Part shown: piece after piece, positions 8,091 through 16,347 of the stretch
Position numbering within the stretch: position 1 is the first letter of the stretch
How the letters are laid out: each line of letters starts with the position of its first letter
From: an uncultured Faecalibacterium sp.
Lineage (GTDB): Bacteria; Bacillota; Clostridia; Oscillospirales; Ruminococcaceae
Assembly: GCA_934547065.1 (NCBI GenBank)
Contig: CAKTEF010000017.1
Coordinates: 1-38,269, forward strand
Length of the DNA: 38,269 bases
Direction: 5' to 3'
Position numbers and translations under genes: made by a program
The notes under the pieces: model-generated
Databases searched by the model: none
Told to the model about the DNA's origin: nothing
The model's input: the letters and a program-made list of their open reading frames with translations, nothing else

Positions 8091-9419
8091 TTACAGCCTG
8101 CCGTTTTTGAGGTGCCGGACCAGGACCGGCGTTTCATAAAGCAGCATGAGCACCCAGCCCACCACATAGCTGTACGGCAGGGCCTCGATGTCCATGTTGA
8201 ACATCAGCACAAACACGGCGGCACCGGCTACGCGGCCTGCCATGTTGAGCATACTGCTGTTCAGGGTGATCTTCAGGTCGCCCAGGCCGCGGAAGCCGCC
8301 CTGGATGCCGTTGGTCAGGGCGGGCAGCAGGTAGAACAGGGAAACGGTCTTCAAAAAGCGCACGCCCAGCTCCACCACCCCAGGGTCTGTGGCAAACAGC
8401 CGGATGATGGGTTCGGCCCCGAAGAAGCAGGCTGCCGTGATGCAGAACGCATAGAGGGTTTCCAGCTTCATGCCGCAGAAAAAGCTGCTGCGGACGCGGT
8501 CTGTCTTGCCCGCACCCCGGTTCTGTGCCATCAGGGTGGTGGTGGCGTGGCCGATGTTCTGCTGTGGAATGTAGGCAAAATCGTCGATGCGGCTGGCGGC
8601 GGTGAAAGCAGCCATGGCATTGACCCCCATCGTGTTGACGATGGCCTGCACCGCGATGCGGCCCAGCTGCACGGTGGCCTGCTGCATCGCGGTGGTCCAG
8701 CCGTAGCTGACCGTTTTGCGCAGCAGCGAGGAATCAAAAACCAGCCAGCGCCGCCCCAGTTGGAGCACCGGCACGCTCCGGCGAATGTAGATCAGGCAGA
8801 GCAGGCAGCAGAGCGCTTCGCTGAGCACCGTGGAAAGGGCGCAGCCCTCGGAGCCCCAGTGCAGGGCCTGCACAAAGAACAGATCGCCCGCAATGTTCAG
8901 CACGGCGCTGATCATCAGGAAATAGAGTGCGCTTTTGCTGTCGCCCAGCGCCCGCAGGGTGGCAGCGAGAAAATTGTAGAAAAAGGTGAAGATCAGCCCG
9001 GAAAAGACGATGCGCAGATAATTGACCGCCAGGGGCAGGATCTCGGCCGGGACCTGCAGCAGCCGGAGCAGGGGATTGGCCAGCAGGATGCAGGCCAGGG
9101 AGAACGTCAGGGAAAAGGCGGTGCCCGCCAGGGCTGTGGTGGAGACCTGACGCTCCACAAGCTTGGTGTCCCCGGCACCGAACGCGGTGCTGACCAGGAT
9201 GCCTGCCCCCAGGCACATGCCATTGATGAACAGGATGGCCAGGGTCATCAGCGGGTTGGAGGTGCCCACCGCAGCCAGGGCATCCTCGCCGACAAATTTG
9301 CCCACGATGATGCTGTCCACGGCGTTGTAGGTCAGCTGGAACAGGTTGCCCAGCACCAGCGGGATGGTGAAATTGACCAGCAGCGGCGGAATGGGGCCGG
9401 TCGTCATATCTTTTGTCAT
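8091..9419 (-). CDS. MATE-family multidrug/sodium antiporter
   Basis: This integral membrane exporter has about 12 predicted helices in two homologous halves. The N-terminus reads GPIPPLLVNFTIPLVLGNLF, then QLTYNAVDSIIVGKFVG, the classic MATE start where the helix-1 Pro and the VD motif sit. The second half repeats this pattern (SYGWTTAMQQATVQLGRIAV). MATE proteins expel cationic drugs or metabolites using Na+ or H+ gradients; the substrate here cannot be read from sequence. The ATG at 9419 is preferred because ggag sits six bases upstream; the in-frame ATG at 9431 would overlap that site. It is a single gene facing the prs-like gene, with an R2 repeat upstream of it. Confidence 0.9.
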   Translation of the reverse strand: MTKDMTTGPIPPLLVNFTIPLVLGNLFQLTYNAVDSIIVGKFVGEDALAAVGTSNPLMTLAILFINGMCLGAGILVSTAFGAGDTKLVERQVSTTALAGTAFSLTFSLACILLANPLLRLLQVPAEILPLAVNYLRIVFSGLIFTFFYNFLAATLRALGDSKSALYFLMISAVLNIAGDLFFVQALHWGSEGCALSTVLSEALCCLLCLIYIRRSVPVLQLGRRWLVFDSSLLRKTVSYGWTTAMQQATVQLGRIAVQAIVNTMGVNAMAAFTAASRIDDFAYIPQQNIGHATTTLMAQNRGAGKTDRVRSSFFCGMKLETLYAFCITAACFFGAEPIIRLFATDPGVVELGVRFLKTVSLFYLLPALTNGIQGGFRGLGDLKITLNSSMLNMAGRVAGAAVFVLMFNMDIEALPYSYVVGWVLMLLYETPVLVRHLKNGRL

Positions 9420-9496
9420 AAAATACTCCATTTTTAATGGTCTTTCCCTATTCAGGTGAGCGATTGATAAGGAAAGGCTGAATTGTTGTCAGCATA

Positions 9497-9905
9497 GCGT
9501 TGGGGAGCTTTCCCACGGTTTGCGGTTTTGGCCTGTGTTCCGGTAGCTTTCTCCTCGGACACGAAACGGGCCATTCCATCGCCCGCCCTATTGCCGCTTT
9601 GCGGCAACAGGGTCCCACCCCAGCGGACGGTCCTCGGAGAAACTCCCCTCGCGCAGGCCAGGATAGCAGCTGCTTCCCCAGCAGGGCGGCGGGGAGTTTC
9701 CCAAAGCAAGTGTCCGGGGGTGGGGCCCCGGCGCGCCAGCGCTGGGGCGGGGGCGGGACGCACTGCAACGACAGCGACCGCCGCCAGTGGCGGATACAGG
9801 GAGCTGTTGTTGGGGCCGCGGCCAGCAAGACGCAAGCGTCAGCGCGCGGATGCTGGGTGCCGCAACCCGATATCACTTGCGCGGGAAAGCTCCCCGATGC
9901 CCTGC
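9497..9905. repeat. R2 repeat element, copy 1 (with nested R3)
   Basis: This 480-base gap between two minus-strand genes has no supported gene. It is bounded by inverted ends, GTTGGGGAGCTTTCCC on the left and GGGAAAGCTCCCC on the right. It shares long blocks with 13461-13661 and 19143-19430, including GAGAAACTCCCCTCGCGCAG followed by GCCAGGATAGCAGC. A local hairpin, TTGCCGC-ttt-GCGGCAA (about 9591-9607), occupies the variable slot. An R3 element is inserted at 9766-9869. ORFs on both strands through this region are repeat-derived. Confidence 0.85.
9766..9869. repeat. R3 repeat element, copy a
   Basis: The outer stem CAACGACAGC pairs with GCTGTTGTTG (9803-9812, one G-T pair). Inside is the conserved hairpin CCGCCAGTGGCGG. 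Downstream are conserved blocks GGCCAGCAAGACGCAAGCG and GCCGCAACCCG. It matches 29664-29769 in layout, with a different but still pairing outer stem. Confidence 0.8.
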
Positions 9906-9919
9906 AAGAACAAGCTTAT

Positions 9920-10831
9920 TTATAGATTAAACCCCTGCCGTGCGCTGAAGATGGCCAGGGCGGAGCGGCTGGTGCCGTTGGCAATGAGCTGGGCTGCGGC
10001 GTGCAGGGCGGCCCCGGCGCTGGGCGCGGCGGGGATGGCATCGGTGGCAAGCACCCGCTGGGCGGCCCGGCTGGCATCCGCGCTGGTCACGGCAGCTACA
10101 TTGTCCACCACGTAGGCGTTGTAGTTGCCCGGCACGATGCCGTAACCGATGTCCGGGATGCCGTGGCTGCCGGTGAAGCCTCCGCCGATGGCCTGGCACT
10201 CAAACGGCTCCACCCCGACGATCCGGACGTCGTTGGTCCAGCCTTTCAGCGTTTCCCCCACGCCGGTAATGGTGCCGGCGCTGCCCACGCCGATGGTGAT
10301 GCTGTCCACCAGGCTGGCCCCCTCCCGCGCAATGGCTCTGGCAATGGCCGGGCCGGTCACGCGGCGGTGGTATTCGGGGTTGTCGTCGTTGGCCAGCCAG
10401 TTCATATAGTACCAGCCCTTTTCTGCGGCAGTGGCCTGAGCCAGGGCACGCGCGCCCGCAAGGCCGCTGCGGGCCGGGGAGTGTAAGATCTGTGCGCCCA
10501 GCCGCAGCAGATACTCCTGCCGCAGGGCGGGAGCATCCTCCGGCATGGCCAGCACCACCGGATGCCCGGCGGTGCGCCCGGCCAGCGTCAGCGCCATGGC
10601 AAAGGAACCGGAAGCAGCCTCTATAATGGGCTGACCCGACAGCAGGCCGTGCCGCTCGGCCGCCAGGGCCAGCATCCCCTCTGCAAGGGAATCCCGTGCC
10701 GTGCCGGTAGGACCGTTGAAATCAAGGTAGGCGTACAGCCGCCCTTTCAGGCCGCAGGCAGCAAGATAGCCCCGCAGCTCCACAATGGGACAGGGGGCCA
10801 GGGTCTGATAAATGTTGGGATAGATGGGCAC
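9920..10831 (-). CDS. Cysteine synthase-like fold-type II protein lacking the PLP lysine
   Basis: The 303-residue protein follows the CysK/CBS layout. The N-terminal substrate/PLP segment is GPTGTARDSLAEG, and the Asn/Ser loop is EAASGSFAMALTLAG. The glycine loop that holds the PLP phosphate appears as GVGSAGTITGVGETLKG, and the C-terminal APSAGAALHAA as the usual PSSGA. The lysine that forms the Schiff base with PLP (P.GS.KDR in CysK) is replaced by Arg46 (codon CGG). It therefore may not be a normal O-acetylserine sulfhydrylase. A regulator, scaffold or altered enzyme are possibilities. Its promoter region is divergent from the ylxM-ffh promoter. Fold assignment is good; function is open. 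Confidence 0.75.
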   Translation of the reverse strand: MPIYPNIYQTLAPCPIVELRGYLAACGLKGRLYAYLDFNGPTGTARDSLAEGMLALAAERHGLLSGQPIIEAASGSFAMALTLAGRTAGHPVVLAMPEDAPALRQEYLLRLGAQILHSPARSGLAGARALAQATAAEKGWYYMNWLANDDNPEYHRRVTGPAIARAIAREGASLVDSITIGVGSAGTITGVGETLKGWTNDVRIVGVEPFECQAIGGGFTGSHGIPDIGYGIVPGNYNAYVVDNVAAVTSADASRAAQRVLATDAIPAAPSAGAALHAAAQLIANGTSRSALAIFSARQGFNL

Positions 10832-10974
10832 AACGTTCTTCCTTTCGTGTTTTCAGCCGTGGATCGCGGGGCCGTCCTTATAAAAATATCGCAAAGTGGG
10901 GGGAGCGTCAAGCCGGTGTTTGGCAAAACGGAGAAAAATCTGCCGAAAAATTGGCAGAGTCATGAGAAAGAGCC

Positions 10975-11003
10975 TTGACAAGGCGGAAAAGGTCTGCTAT
11001 ACT
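10975..11003 (+). promoter_or_regulatory. Strong sigma-A promoter for ylxM-ffh
   Basis: TTGACA (10975-10980), 17 bases, TATACT (10998-11003). It is well placed to drive ylxM, ffh, rpsP and khpA. Confidence 0.85.
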
Positions 11004-11059
11004 CCGTATGTAAAGCAAAAAAACTTTACAACAAACGGGAGGTCAGGGCGGAAAGCATC

Positions 11060-11443
11060 ATGGCAAAAGATTTTGAAATGGGCTATCTGCTCGATTTTTA
11101 CGGCGAGGTGCTCACGCCAAAACAGCGTGAGATGCTGGGCCAGTATTATAACGATGATCTTTCCCTGAGTGAGATCGGCGAAAACTTTGGCATTACCCGG
11201 CAGGGCGCGCGGGATGCGATCAAGCATGGCGAGACGACCCTGAAAGAGCTGGAAGCCAAAGTGGGATTTGCGGCCCGGTACCGCCGGGTGCAGGAAAAGC
11301 TGGAAGAACTGGAGCAGCTGGTGATCGATGCACGGTTCGAGTGTACCGGCCCCCATGCAAATCTGACGACCACCGAGTATGCAGCCACATTGAACCGGAT
11401 GCTGGAGCTGATCCGCTCCATGGACGAGGTCAACGAGAGCTGA
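11060..11443 (+). CDS. ylxM: YlxM (UPF0122) helix-turn-helix protein of the SRP operon
   Basis: The 127-residue all-helical protein belongs to the UPF0122/YlxM family, which sits upstream of ffh in most Firmicutes and is implicated in the signal recognition particle pathway. Visible signatures are LLDFYGEVLTPKQREMLGQY and the sigma-70-region-4-like helix-turn-helix in DDLSLSEIGENFGITRQGARDAIK. A coiled-coil C-terminal half follows (RVQEKLEELEQL). It starts 57 bases after the -10 element, at ATG after ggaaag. It lies 28 bases before ffh. Confidence 0.92.
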   Translation: MAKDFEMGYLLDFYGEVLTPKQREMLGQYYNDDLSLSEIGENFGITRQGARDAIKHGETTLKELEAKVGFAARYRRVQEKLEELEQLVIDARFECTGPHANLTTTEYAATLNRMLELIRSMDEVNES

Positions 11444-11471
11444 ACAAACTGTTTTGAGAGGAGCACCGCAC

Positions 11472-12824
11472 ATGGCATTTGAATCTTTGACCGACCGCCT
11501 TGCCGGTGTGTTCAAAAAGCTGCGCGGCCACGGCAAGCTGAGCGAGGCCGATATCAAGGCAGCAATGCGCGAGGTCCGGATGGCCCTGCTGGAAGCCGAT
11601 GTCAACTACAAGGTTGCCAAGGACTTCTGCGCCAAAGTTTCGGAGCGCGCCATGGGCCAGGAAGTGATGGAGAGCCTGACCCCGGCCCAGCAGGTGGTCA
11701 AGATCGTCAACGAAGAACTGATCGACCTGATGGGCGGCGAGGAAGCGCCCCGCCTGATCATCAAGAACAAGGGCCAGACCGTCCTGATGCTCTGCGGTTT
11801 GCAGGGCAACGGCAAAACCACCCATGCAGCCAAGCTTGCCAAATACTTCATCAAGCAGGGCCGTCGCCCGATGCTGGTGGCCTGCGATATCTACCGCCCC
11901 GCTGCCATTGATCAGCTGCAGGTGGTGGGCAGGCAGGCAGGCGCTCCGGTGTTCACCTTGCCGGGTGCCAAGCCCCCGGAGATCGCCCGCAAGGCTCTGG
12001 CCCATGCCAAGGACTACGGCAACGATATCGTGATCCTGGATACGGCCGGCCGCCTGCAGATCGACGAAGTGCTGATGCAGGAGCTGGTTCAGATCAAGGA
12101 AGCCGTTCCCGTGGACGAGACGCTGCTGGTGGTGGATGCCATGGCAGGCCAGGACGCGGTGAACGTGGCCAAAACGTTCAACGAGACGGTGGGCATCGAC
12201 GGCATCATCCTGACCAAGACCGACGGCGATACCCGCGGCGGCGCAGCACTTTCGGTGCTGAGCGTGACCGGCAAACCCATCAAGTTCCAGGGCACCGGCG
12301 AAAAGCTGGACGACCTGGAAGTGTTCCATCCCTCCCGCATGGCAAGCCGCATTTTGGGCATGGGCGATGTGCTCAGCCTGATCGAGCGGGCACAGGATGC
12401 TGCCGATGAAAAGCTGGCCGAAGAAACCGCCAAGCGGATGCTGGAAAACAAGTTTGACATGAACGATATGCTGACCCAGCTTGCCCAGATCCGCAAGATG
12501 GGCGGTGCGGGTGCCATGCTGAGCATGATGCCCGGCATGTCCGGCCTGGATCCCAGCCAGATCGACGAAAAGGCGTTTGACCGCATCGAGGCGATGATCT
12601 ACTCGATGACCAAGGAAGAACGCGAAAAGCCCTCCATCATCAACCCCAAGCGCAAGCGCCGCATCGCCGCAGGCAGCGGCACCCGCGTGGAGGATGTGAA
12701 CAAGCTGCTCAAGCAGTTTGACATGATGCAGAAGATGATGAAGCAGTTCAAGAAAAGCCCAAAAGGCTTTGCGCGGCGGCTGGGCGGCATGATGGGCAGC
12801 CCGAAAGCGTTCCGCGGGTTCTAA
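11472..12824 (+). CDS. ffh: Signal recognition particle protein Ffh (SRP54)
   Basis: This GTPase binds 4.5S/6S RNA and N-terminal signal sequences and delivers translating ribosomes to FtsY at the membrane. The N domain is residues 1-90, starting MAFESLTDRLAGVF. The G domain has the P-loop GLQGNGKTTHAAKLA, DTAGRL (G3) and TKTDGD (G4). The Met-rich M domain at about 300-450 has MIYSMTKEEREKPSIINPKR, a GSGT motif and clusters such as MMQKMMKQFKK. At 450 residues it is normal. The start at 11472 is chosen because it gives the canonical N-terminus and has a ggag upstream; the extension to 11454 does not. Confidence 0.97.
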   Translation: MAFESLTDRLAGVFKKLRGHGKLSEADIKAAMREVRMALLEADVNYKVAKDFCAKVSERAMGQEVMESLTPAQQVVKIVNEELIDLMGGEEAPRLIIKNKGQTVLMLCGLQGNGKTTHAAKLAKYFIKQGRRPMLVACDIYRPAAIDQLQVVGRQAGAPVFTLPGAKPPEIARKALAHAKDYGNDIVILDTAGRLQIDEVLMQELVQIKEAVPVDETLLVVDAMAGQDAVNVAKTFNETVGIDGIILTKTDGDTRGGAALSVLSVTGKPIKFQGTGEKLDDLEVFHPSRMASRILGMGDVLSLIERAQDAADEKLAEETAKRMLENKFDMNDMLTQLAQIRKMGGAGAMLSMMPGMSGLDPSQIDEKAFDRIEAMIYSMTKEEREKPSIINPKRKRRIAAGSGTRVEDVNKLLKQFDMMQKMMKQFKKSPKGFARRLGGMMGSPKAFRGF

Positions 12825-12911
12825 TAATGGTATACACCCCGCTGGGGTTGTACAGATAGATTTTTTCAAACCCCGCAACGGGGCACAAACAATTTTTGGA
12901 GGATATTTACC

Positions 12912-13154
12912 ATGGCAGTTAAGATTCGTCTGCGCCGCGTTGGCGCTAAGAAGGCTCCTTTCTATCGCGTTGTTGTTGCTGACAGCCGTTTCCCCCGCGA
13001 CGGCCGCTTCATTGAGGAGATCGGCACCTACGATCCCAACAAGGAGCCCTCTGAGGTGAAGATCGACGCTGAGAAGGCAAAGCAGTGGATCGCCACCGGC
13101 GCACAGCCCACCGATACCGTTCGTGTGCTGCTGAAGAAGTCCAACATTCTGTAA
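12912..13154 (+). CDS. rpsP: 30S ribosomal protein S16
   Basis: The small basic 80-residue protein starts [20 protein letters not shown] and contains [19 protein letters not shown], both diagnostic of bS16, which stabilises the 5' domain of 16S rRNA. The RBS is ggagga. It follows ffh by 87 bases; that spacer has a weak hairpin (accccgctggggt) with a T run and could attenuate transcription. Confidence 0.98.
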   Translation: MAVKIRLRRVGAKKAPFYRVVVADSRFPRDGRFIEEIGTYDPNKEPSEVKIDAEKAKQWIATGAQPTDTVRVLLKKSNIL

Positions 13155-13170
13155 GTAGGAGGGCTGACTC

Positions 13171-13404
13171 ATGCAGGAGCTGTTGCTGGCAGTTGCCCGC
13201 GGTCTCGTGGAGGACAAGGACGCCGTCAAGGTCACGGTGGACGAGCCCCGCGAGGACGGCACCATCGTCTACCACCTGAGCGTGGCAGAGGGAGATATGG
13301 GCCGTGTCATCGGCAAGCAGGGCCGGATCGCAAAAGCCATTCGTGTGGTGATGCGCGCGGCTGCTGTGCGGGTCGATGAAAAGGTCCTTGTTGAGATCGA
13401 CTGA
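13171..13404 (+). CDS. khpA: KH-domain RNA-binding protein KhpA (YlqC)
   Basis: The 77-residue single KH domain has the GxxG loop in VIGKQGRIAKAIRVVM. KhpA is an RNA chaperone-like protein. In Gram-positives it pairs with KhpB/Jag and affects cell elongation and division. Its position between rpsP and rimM is the conserved one. The RBS is aggagg, 16 bases after rpsP. Confidence 0.93.
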   Translation: MQELLLAVARGLVEDKDAVKVTVDEPREDGTIVYHLSVAEGDMGRVIGKQGRIAKAIRVVMRAAAVRVDEKVLVEID

Positions 13405-13411
13405 GCACCCT

Positions 13412-13446
13412 ATGGGCCCTTTGTTGCAAGGCAAAGGGCCTTTTTG
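13412..13446 (+). terminator. Rho-independent terminator after khpA
   Basis: The stem gggccctttg pairs with caaagggcc around ttgcaagg, then TTTTT. It divides the usual ffh-trmD operon into two transcripts. Confidence 0.85.
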
Positions 13447-13460
13447 CTGTTAAGGGGCAG

Positions 13461-13661
13461 GGCGTTGGGGAGCTTTCCCGGAACTTGCGGCTTTGGCCTG
13501 TGCTCCGGGAGCTTTCTCCGCGAACAGCCCGGAACCCACGGTTCCGCCCCGACAATCAGTCCTCCGGATTGATTGTCAGGGCCCCACTTCCCGGACATTC
13601 GCCGGAGAAACTCCCCTCGCGCAGGCCAGGATAGCAGCAGCTTTCCCAGCACCTTGCCCGG
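13461..13661. repeat. R2 repeat element, copy 2 (short form)
   Basis: It begins GGCGTTGGGGAGCTTTCCC and keeps CTCCGGGAGCTTTCTCCGCG, the block before GGTTCCGCCCC, the GAGAAACTCCCCTCGCGCAG block and CAGCTTTCCCAGCA. It lacks the distal half seen in copies 1 and 3. The variable slot holds GACAATCAGTCC/GGATTGATTGTC (about 13551-13577). It sits between khpA and rimM, genes normally adjacent. Confidence 0.85.
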
Positions 13662-13700
13662 CAGCAACTGTGCAAAACTGAGAGACTGAACAGGAGAAGA

Positions 13701-14237
13701 ATGATGCAGCAATATCTGGAAGCAGGCAAAGTTGTAACGACCCACGGTGTGCGCGGCGAGATGAAGCTGGAGCTGTGGTGCGACGGCGCAGCCTTTTTGA
13801 AAAAGGTGGGCCGTCTGTACACAAGCCCCCAGGGCGGAAAATGCTACAAGATCACCTCCATCCGCCCGCAGGGCCAGATGGCACTGCTCCAGCTGGAGGG
13901 CGTGGAGGATATGGACGCAGCGCGCGCTCTGCGCGGGCAGGTGTTCTATTTTGACCGCAGCGATGCGACCCTGCCCGAGGGCCGGTGGTATGTGGCCGAT
14001 CTGATCGGCTGTGAAGTGCGGGATGCCGACACCGGCAAGGTGTACGGCGTGGTGACCAGCGTGGACCACCCCGGCGCACAGGATATCTATACCGTAAAAG
14101 CTCCCGGCGGCAAGGAGTATCTGTTCCCCGGCGTGGATGCGTTTTTGAAAGAGCGGAACCCGCCGGAGGGGTACATCCTGGTCACCCCCATCCCCGGCCT
14201 GCTGGATGATGATTTTGACAGTGAGCGGGAGGAGTAA
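13701..14237 (+). CDS. rimM: Ribosome maturation factor RimM
   Basis: RimM helps assemble the 3' (head) domain of the 30S subunit and binds S19. The 178-residue protein has the two-barrel layout. The N-terminal RimM domain is residues 1-85, with EAGKVVTTHGVRGEMKL. The C-terminal PRC barrel is at about 95-170, with WYVADLIGCEV and GKEYLFPGVDAFL. The start is the first of two adjacent ATG codons after caggag. It overlaps no neighbour and is followed closely by trmD, its usual partner. Confidence 0.95.
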   Translation: MMQQYLEAGKVVTTHGVRGEMKLELWCDGAAFLKKVGRLYTSPQGGKCYKITSIRPQGQMALLQLEGVEDMDAARALRGQVFYFDRSDATLPEGRWYVADLIGCEVRDADTGKVYGVVTSVDHPGAQDIYTVKAPGGKEYLFPGVDAFLKERNPPEGYILVTPIPGLLDDDFDSEREE

Positions 14238-14240
14238 GCC

Positions 14241-15473
14241 ATGGGGATGCGTGTGGACATCGTGACTCTGTTCCCGGAGATGTGCCAACAGGTGCTGGAT
14301 GCCAGCATCATCGGACGGGCGGCCAGGCGCGGCTATATTGAGACGCACTGCCACCAGATCCGGGACTATACCCTGAACCGGCAGAAGCAGACCGACGATT
14401 ACCCTTACGGCGGCGGCTGCGGCATGGTGCTGTATGCCCAGCCCATTGCCGACTGCCTGCGCGCCGTGCAGAACGAAGTGGCGGAACAGGGCCGCCCCGC
14501 GCCGCATATTGTGTTCTTGACAGCAGGCGGCCAGCGCTACACCGAGGAGCATGCCCGCCGGCTGGCGGAATATGATAATCTGACGTTGGTGTGCGGGCAC
14601 TACGAGGGCATTGACGAGCGGGTGATCGAAGCCTTTGCGGATGAGGAGATCTCCATCGGGGATTACATCCTGACCGGCGGCGAGCTGGCCAGCCTGGTGG
14701 TGGCGGACAGTGTGCTCCGCCTGAAGCCGGGCGTGCTGGCCGAGCAGAAAGGCTACGAGGAAGAAAGCTACTGGGACGGCCTGCTGGAATATCCCCAGTA
14801 TACCCGCCCGGAAGTATGGGAGGGCCGCGCCGTGCCCCCGGTGCTGCTGGGCGGCGACCACCAGAAGATCGACGCATGGCGCGGCGAACAGAGCCGTGCC
14901 CGCACCCGGCAGCGCCGCCCGGAGCTGTATGAAGCATGGTGCGAGAGCCACCCCATCACCACCCTGCCCAAGTGGAAGCGCGGGGAAAATGTCCGGCTGG
15001 TGAAAACGGAAGAACAGTTCCGCGCAGCGGCGGCATTGTTTGCGGAGGGGCGGCAGACGATCTGTGAAGCGTGCTGGACTCCGGAAGCGCTGGCTGAGTG
15101 GACACCGGAAATTTTCTGCGATCAGCTCAAGGAAGAAAAAACGCAGGGCTGGGTGTGCTACCTGCACACCACCAAAGATGTGCCGGACGGCATGGTCAGC
15201 GTGAACCACAAGACGGGGCAGATCGAGCACCTGTTTGTAACGGAAGCGGCGCGGGGAAAAGGCATCGGTCAGAAAATGCTGGATTTTGCCCGCAAAAAGC
15301 TGGCCGAGCACGCACACCCCACCCTGACGGTGCTGGACAAAAATACCCGTGCGCTGGCCCTTTACCGCCGCATGGGCTGGAACGTGTGCGGCGTGGAGCG
15401 GGTGTTTGACCCGGCAAAGGACGGCTTTGTGCAGAGCCGCTGCGAGCTGCTGATCCTGCGCTGCGAGGGCTGA
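14241..15473 (+). CDS. trmD: tRNA (guanine-37-N1)-methyltransferase TrmD fused to a GNAT acetyltransferase domain
   Basis: Residues 1-245 are a complete TrmD, which methylates G37 of tRNA next to the anticodon using SAM. RVDIVTLFPEM, the knot loops GHYEGIDERV and SIGDYILTGGE, and the catalytic-Asp segment YWDGLLEYPQYTRPEV (Asp179) are all present. Residues about 250-410 form a second domain with GNAT features: the acetyl-CoA loop ARGKGIGQKML after VTEA, and NTRALALYRRMGW, the classic alpha4-beta7 segment. TrmD is usually about 240 residues, so this is a fusion. The acetylation target is unknown. There is no stop or frameshift at the join. The usual following gene rplS is absent here. Confidence 0.93.
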   Translation: MGMRVDIVTLFPEMCQQVLDASIIGRAARRGYIETHCHQIRDYTLNRQKQTDDYPYGGGCGMVLYAQPIADCLRAVQNEVAEQGRPAPHIVFLTAGGQRYTEEHARRLAEYDNLTLVCGHYEGIDERVIEAFADEEISIGDYILTGGELASLVVADSVLRLKPGVLAEQKGYEEESYWDGLLEYPQYTRPEVWEGRAVPPVLLGGDHQKIDAWRGEQSRARTRQRRPELYEAWCESHPITTLPKWKRGENVRLVKTEEQFRAAAALFAEGRQTICEACWTPEALAEWTPEIFCDQLKEEKTQGWVCYLHTTKDVPDGMVSVNHKTGQIEHLFVTEAARGKGIGQKMLDFARKKLAEHAHPTLTVLDKNTRALALYRRMGWNVCGVERVFDPAKDGFVQSRCELLILRCEG

Positions 15474-15734
15474 ACATTCTGCCGAAGCGGCCCGGAACCG
15501 GTCGAACGTCGAAAAAATGTTGAAAACTTTTGTATTACCCTGCCAACACTGGGGGAATGATTTTGTTATCTTTGTATAAATGGTGAAAAATGCCCCGGGG
15601 TTCATTGGGAAAACCGCCAAAAATGCGTTCGGGGGCTGTACAACGGTTTCGGCTTGCGCTAAAATAAGTACAACGCAACAGGCACGAAACAAAATTGCAT
15701 TCCCGAAAACGATAATAGATAGGAGCGTTTTACT

Positions 15735-15998
15735 ATGTACGTCAAAGAAGTTACCGTTGAAAATCAGGTTGGTCTGCATGCTCGTCCGGCTACTTTCTTT
15801 ATCCAGAAGGCTAATGAGTTCAAGTCCTCCATCTGGGTCGAAAAGGAAGAGCGCCGCGTGAATGCCAAGAGCCTGCTGGGCGTTCTGTCCCTGGGCATCG
15901 TGGGCGGCACCACCATCCGGATCATTGCGGACGGCGCGGACGAGCAGGCTGCAGTGGATGGCCTGATCAAGCTGGTTGAGTCTGGCTTTGCAGAGTAA
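15735..15998 (+). CDS. ptsH: Phosphocarrier protein HPr
   Basis: The 87-residue PTS phosphocarrier passes phosphate from enzyme I to sugar permeases. His15 lies in VGLHARPA, and the regulatory Ser46 in VNAKSLLGVLSLG. Both are present, so it can act in PTS transport and, after HPr kinase phosphorylation, in CcpA catabolite control. It is not a Crh protein, which lacks His15. The RBS aggagc precedes the ATG. It is monocistronic, bounded by a terminator, with no ptsI nearby. The 260 bases upstream are AT-richer than the surroundings and likely hold the promoter, but no clear -35/-10 pair stands out. Confidence 0.95.
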   Translation: MYVKEVTVENQVGLHARPATFFIQKANEFKSSIWVEKEERRVNAKSLLGVLSLGIVGGTTIRIIADGADEQAAVDGLIKLVESGFAE

Positions 15999-16015
15999 TT
16001 CAGTTCTTGTTTTTG

Positions 16016-16045
16016 GAAGCGGCGGGGGAACCTGCCGCTTTTTTG
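16016..16045 (+). terminator. Rho-independent terminator after ptsH
   Basis: The stem aagcggcggg pairs with cctgccgctt over a ggaa loop, then TTTT. Confidence 0.8.
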
Positions 16046-16110
16046 GTATCTGCCCCAAGAGCATAAGCGCGGCGGGGCGTGGAAATGCTGAACCTAAGGA
16101 GGAAACGGCA

Positions 16111-16347
16111 ATGAAGCTCTCAACGAAGGAATTTGCAGAAAAGATCCACGCACTGTGTCAGACCGAGGCACTGTGGAAAGGATTCCTGGTGGTGTATGCC
16201 ATCCTATTTGCAGCAGATCTGCTGCTGACGCTGATCGCAGAAAATAAGCCCAAACGGTGGAACTTTGCGCTGATGGGGGCGGGTGCAGGTGTTGCTTTGT
16301 ACCACCTGAAACGAGTCCGGCGGGAGAAGCAGGAAGCGGACGCATGA
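16111..16347 (+). CDS. Small membrane protein (78 aa), unknown function
   Basis: The ATG follows aaggagg. The protein has an N-terminal charged helix, a hydrophobic segment at about 22-43 (WKGFLVVYAILFAADLLLTL) and a second weaker one at about 52-64 (FALMGAGAGVALY), ending in a basic tail (HLKRVRREKQEADA). Its stop overlaps the uvrC start (ATGA), so the two are translationally coupled. No domain is recognised. Confidence 0.65.
   Translation: MKLSTKEFAEKIHALCQTEALWKGFLVVYAILFAADLLLTLIAENKPKRWNFALMGAGAGVALYHLKRVRREKQEADA

Noticed and set aside
8064..9437. Plus-strand open frame of 457 codons
   Set aside because: It is antisense to the MATE gene; the minus-strand frame has the MATE signature.
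9448..9925. Overlapping ORFs on both strands in the R2 element
   Set aside because: The same peptides recur wherever the repeat occurs, with no ribosome-binding site and variable frames, so they are repeat-derived.
13410..16064. 884-codon minus-strand open frame
   Set aside because: It runs antisense to rimM, trmD and ptsH and through a repeat; all three sense genes are certain.
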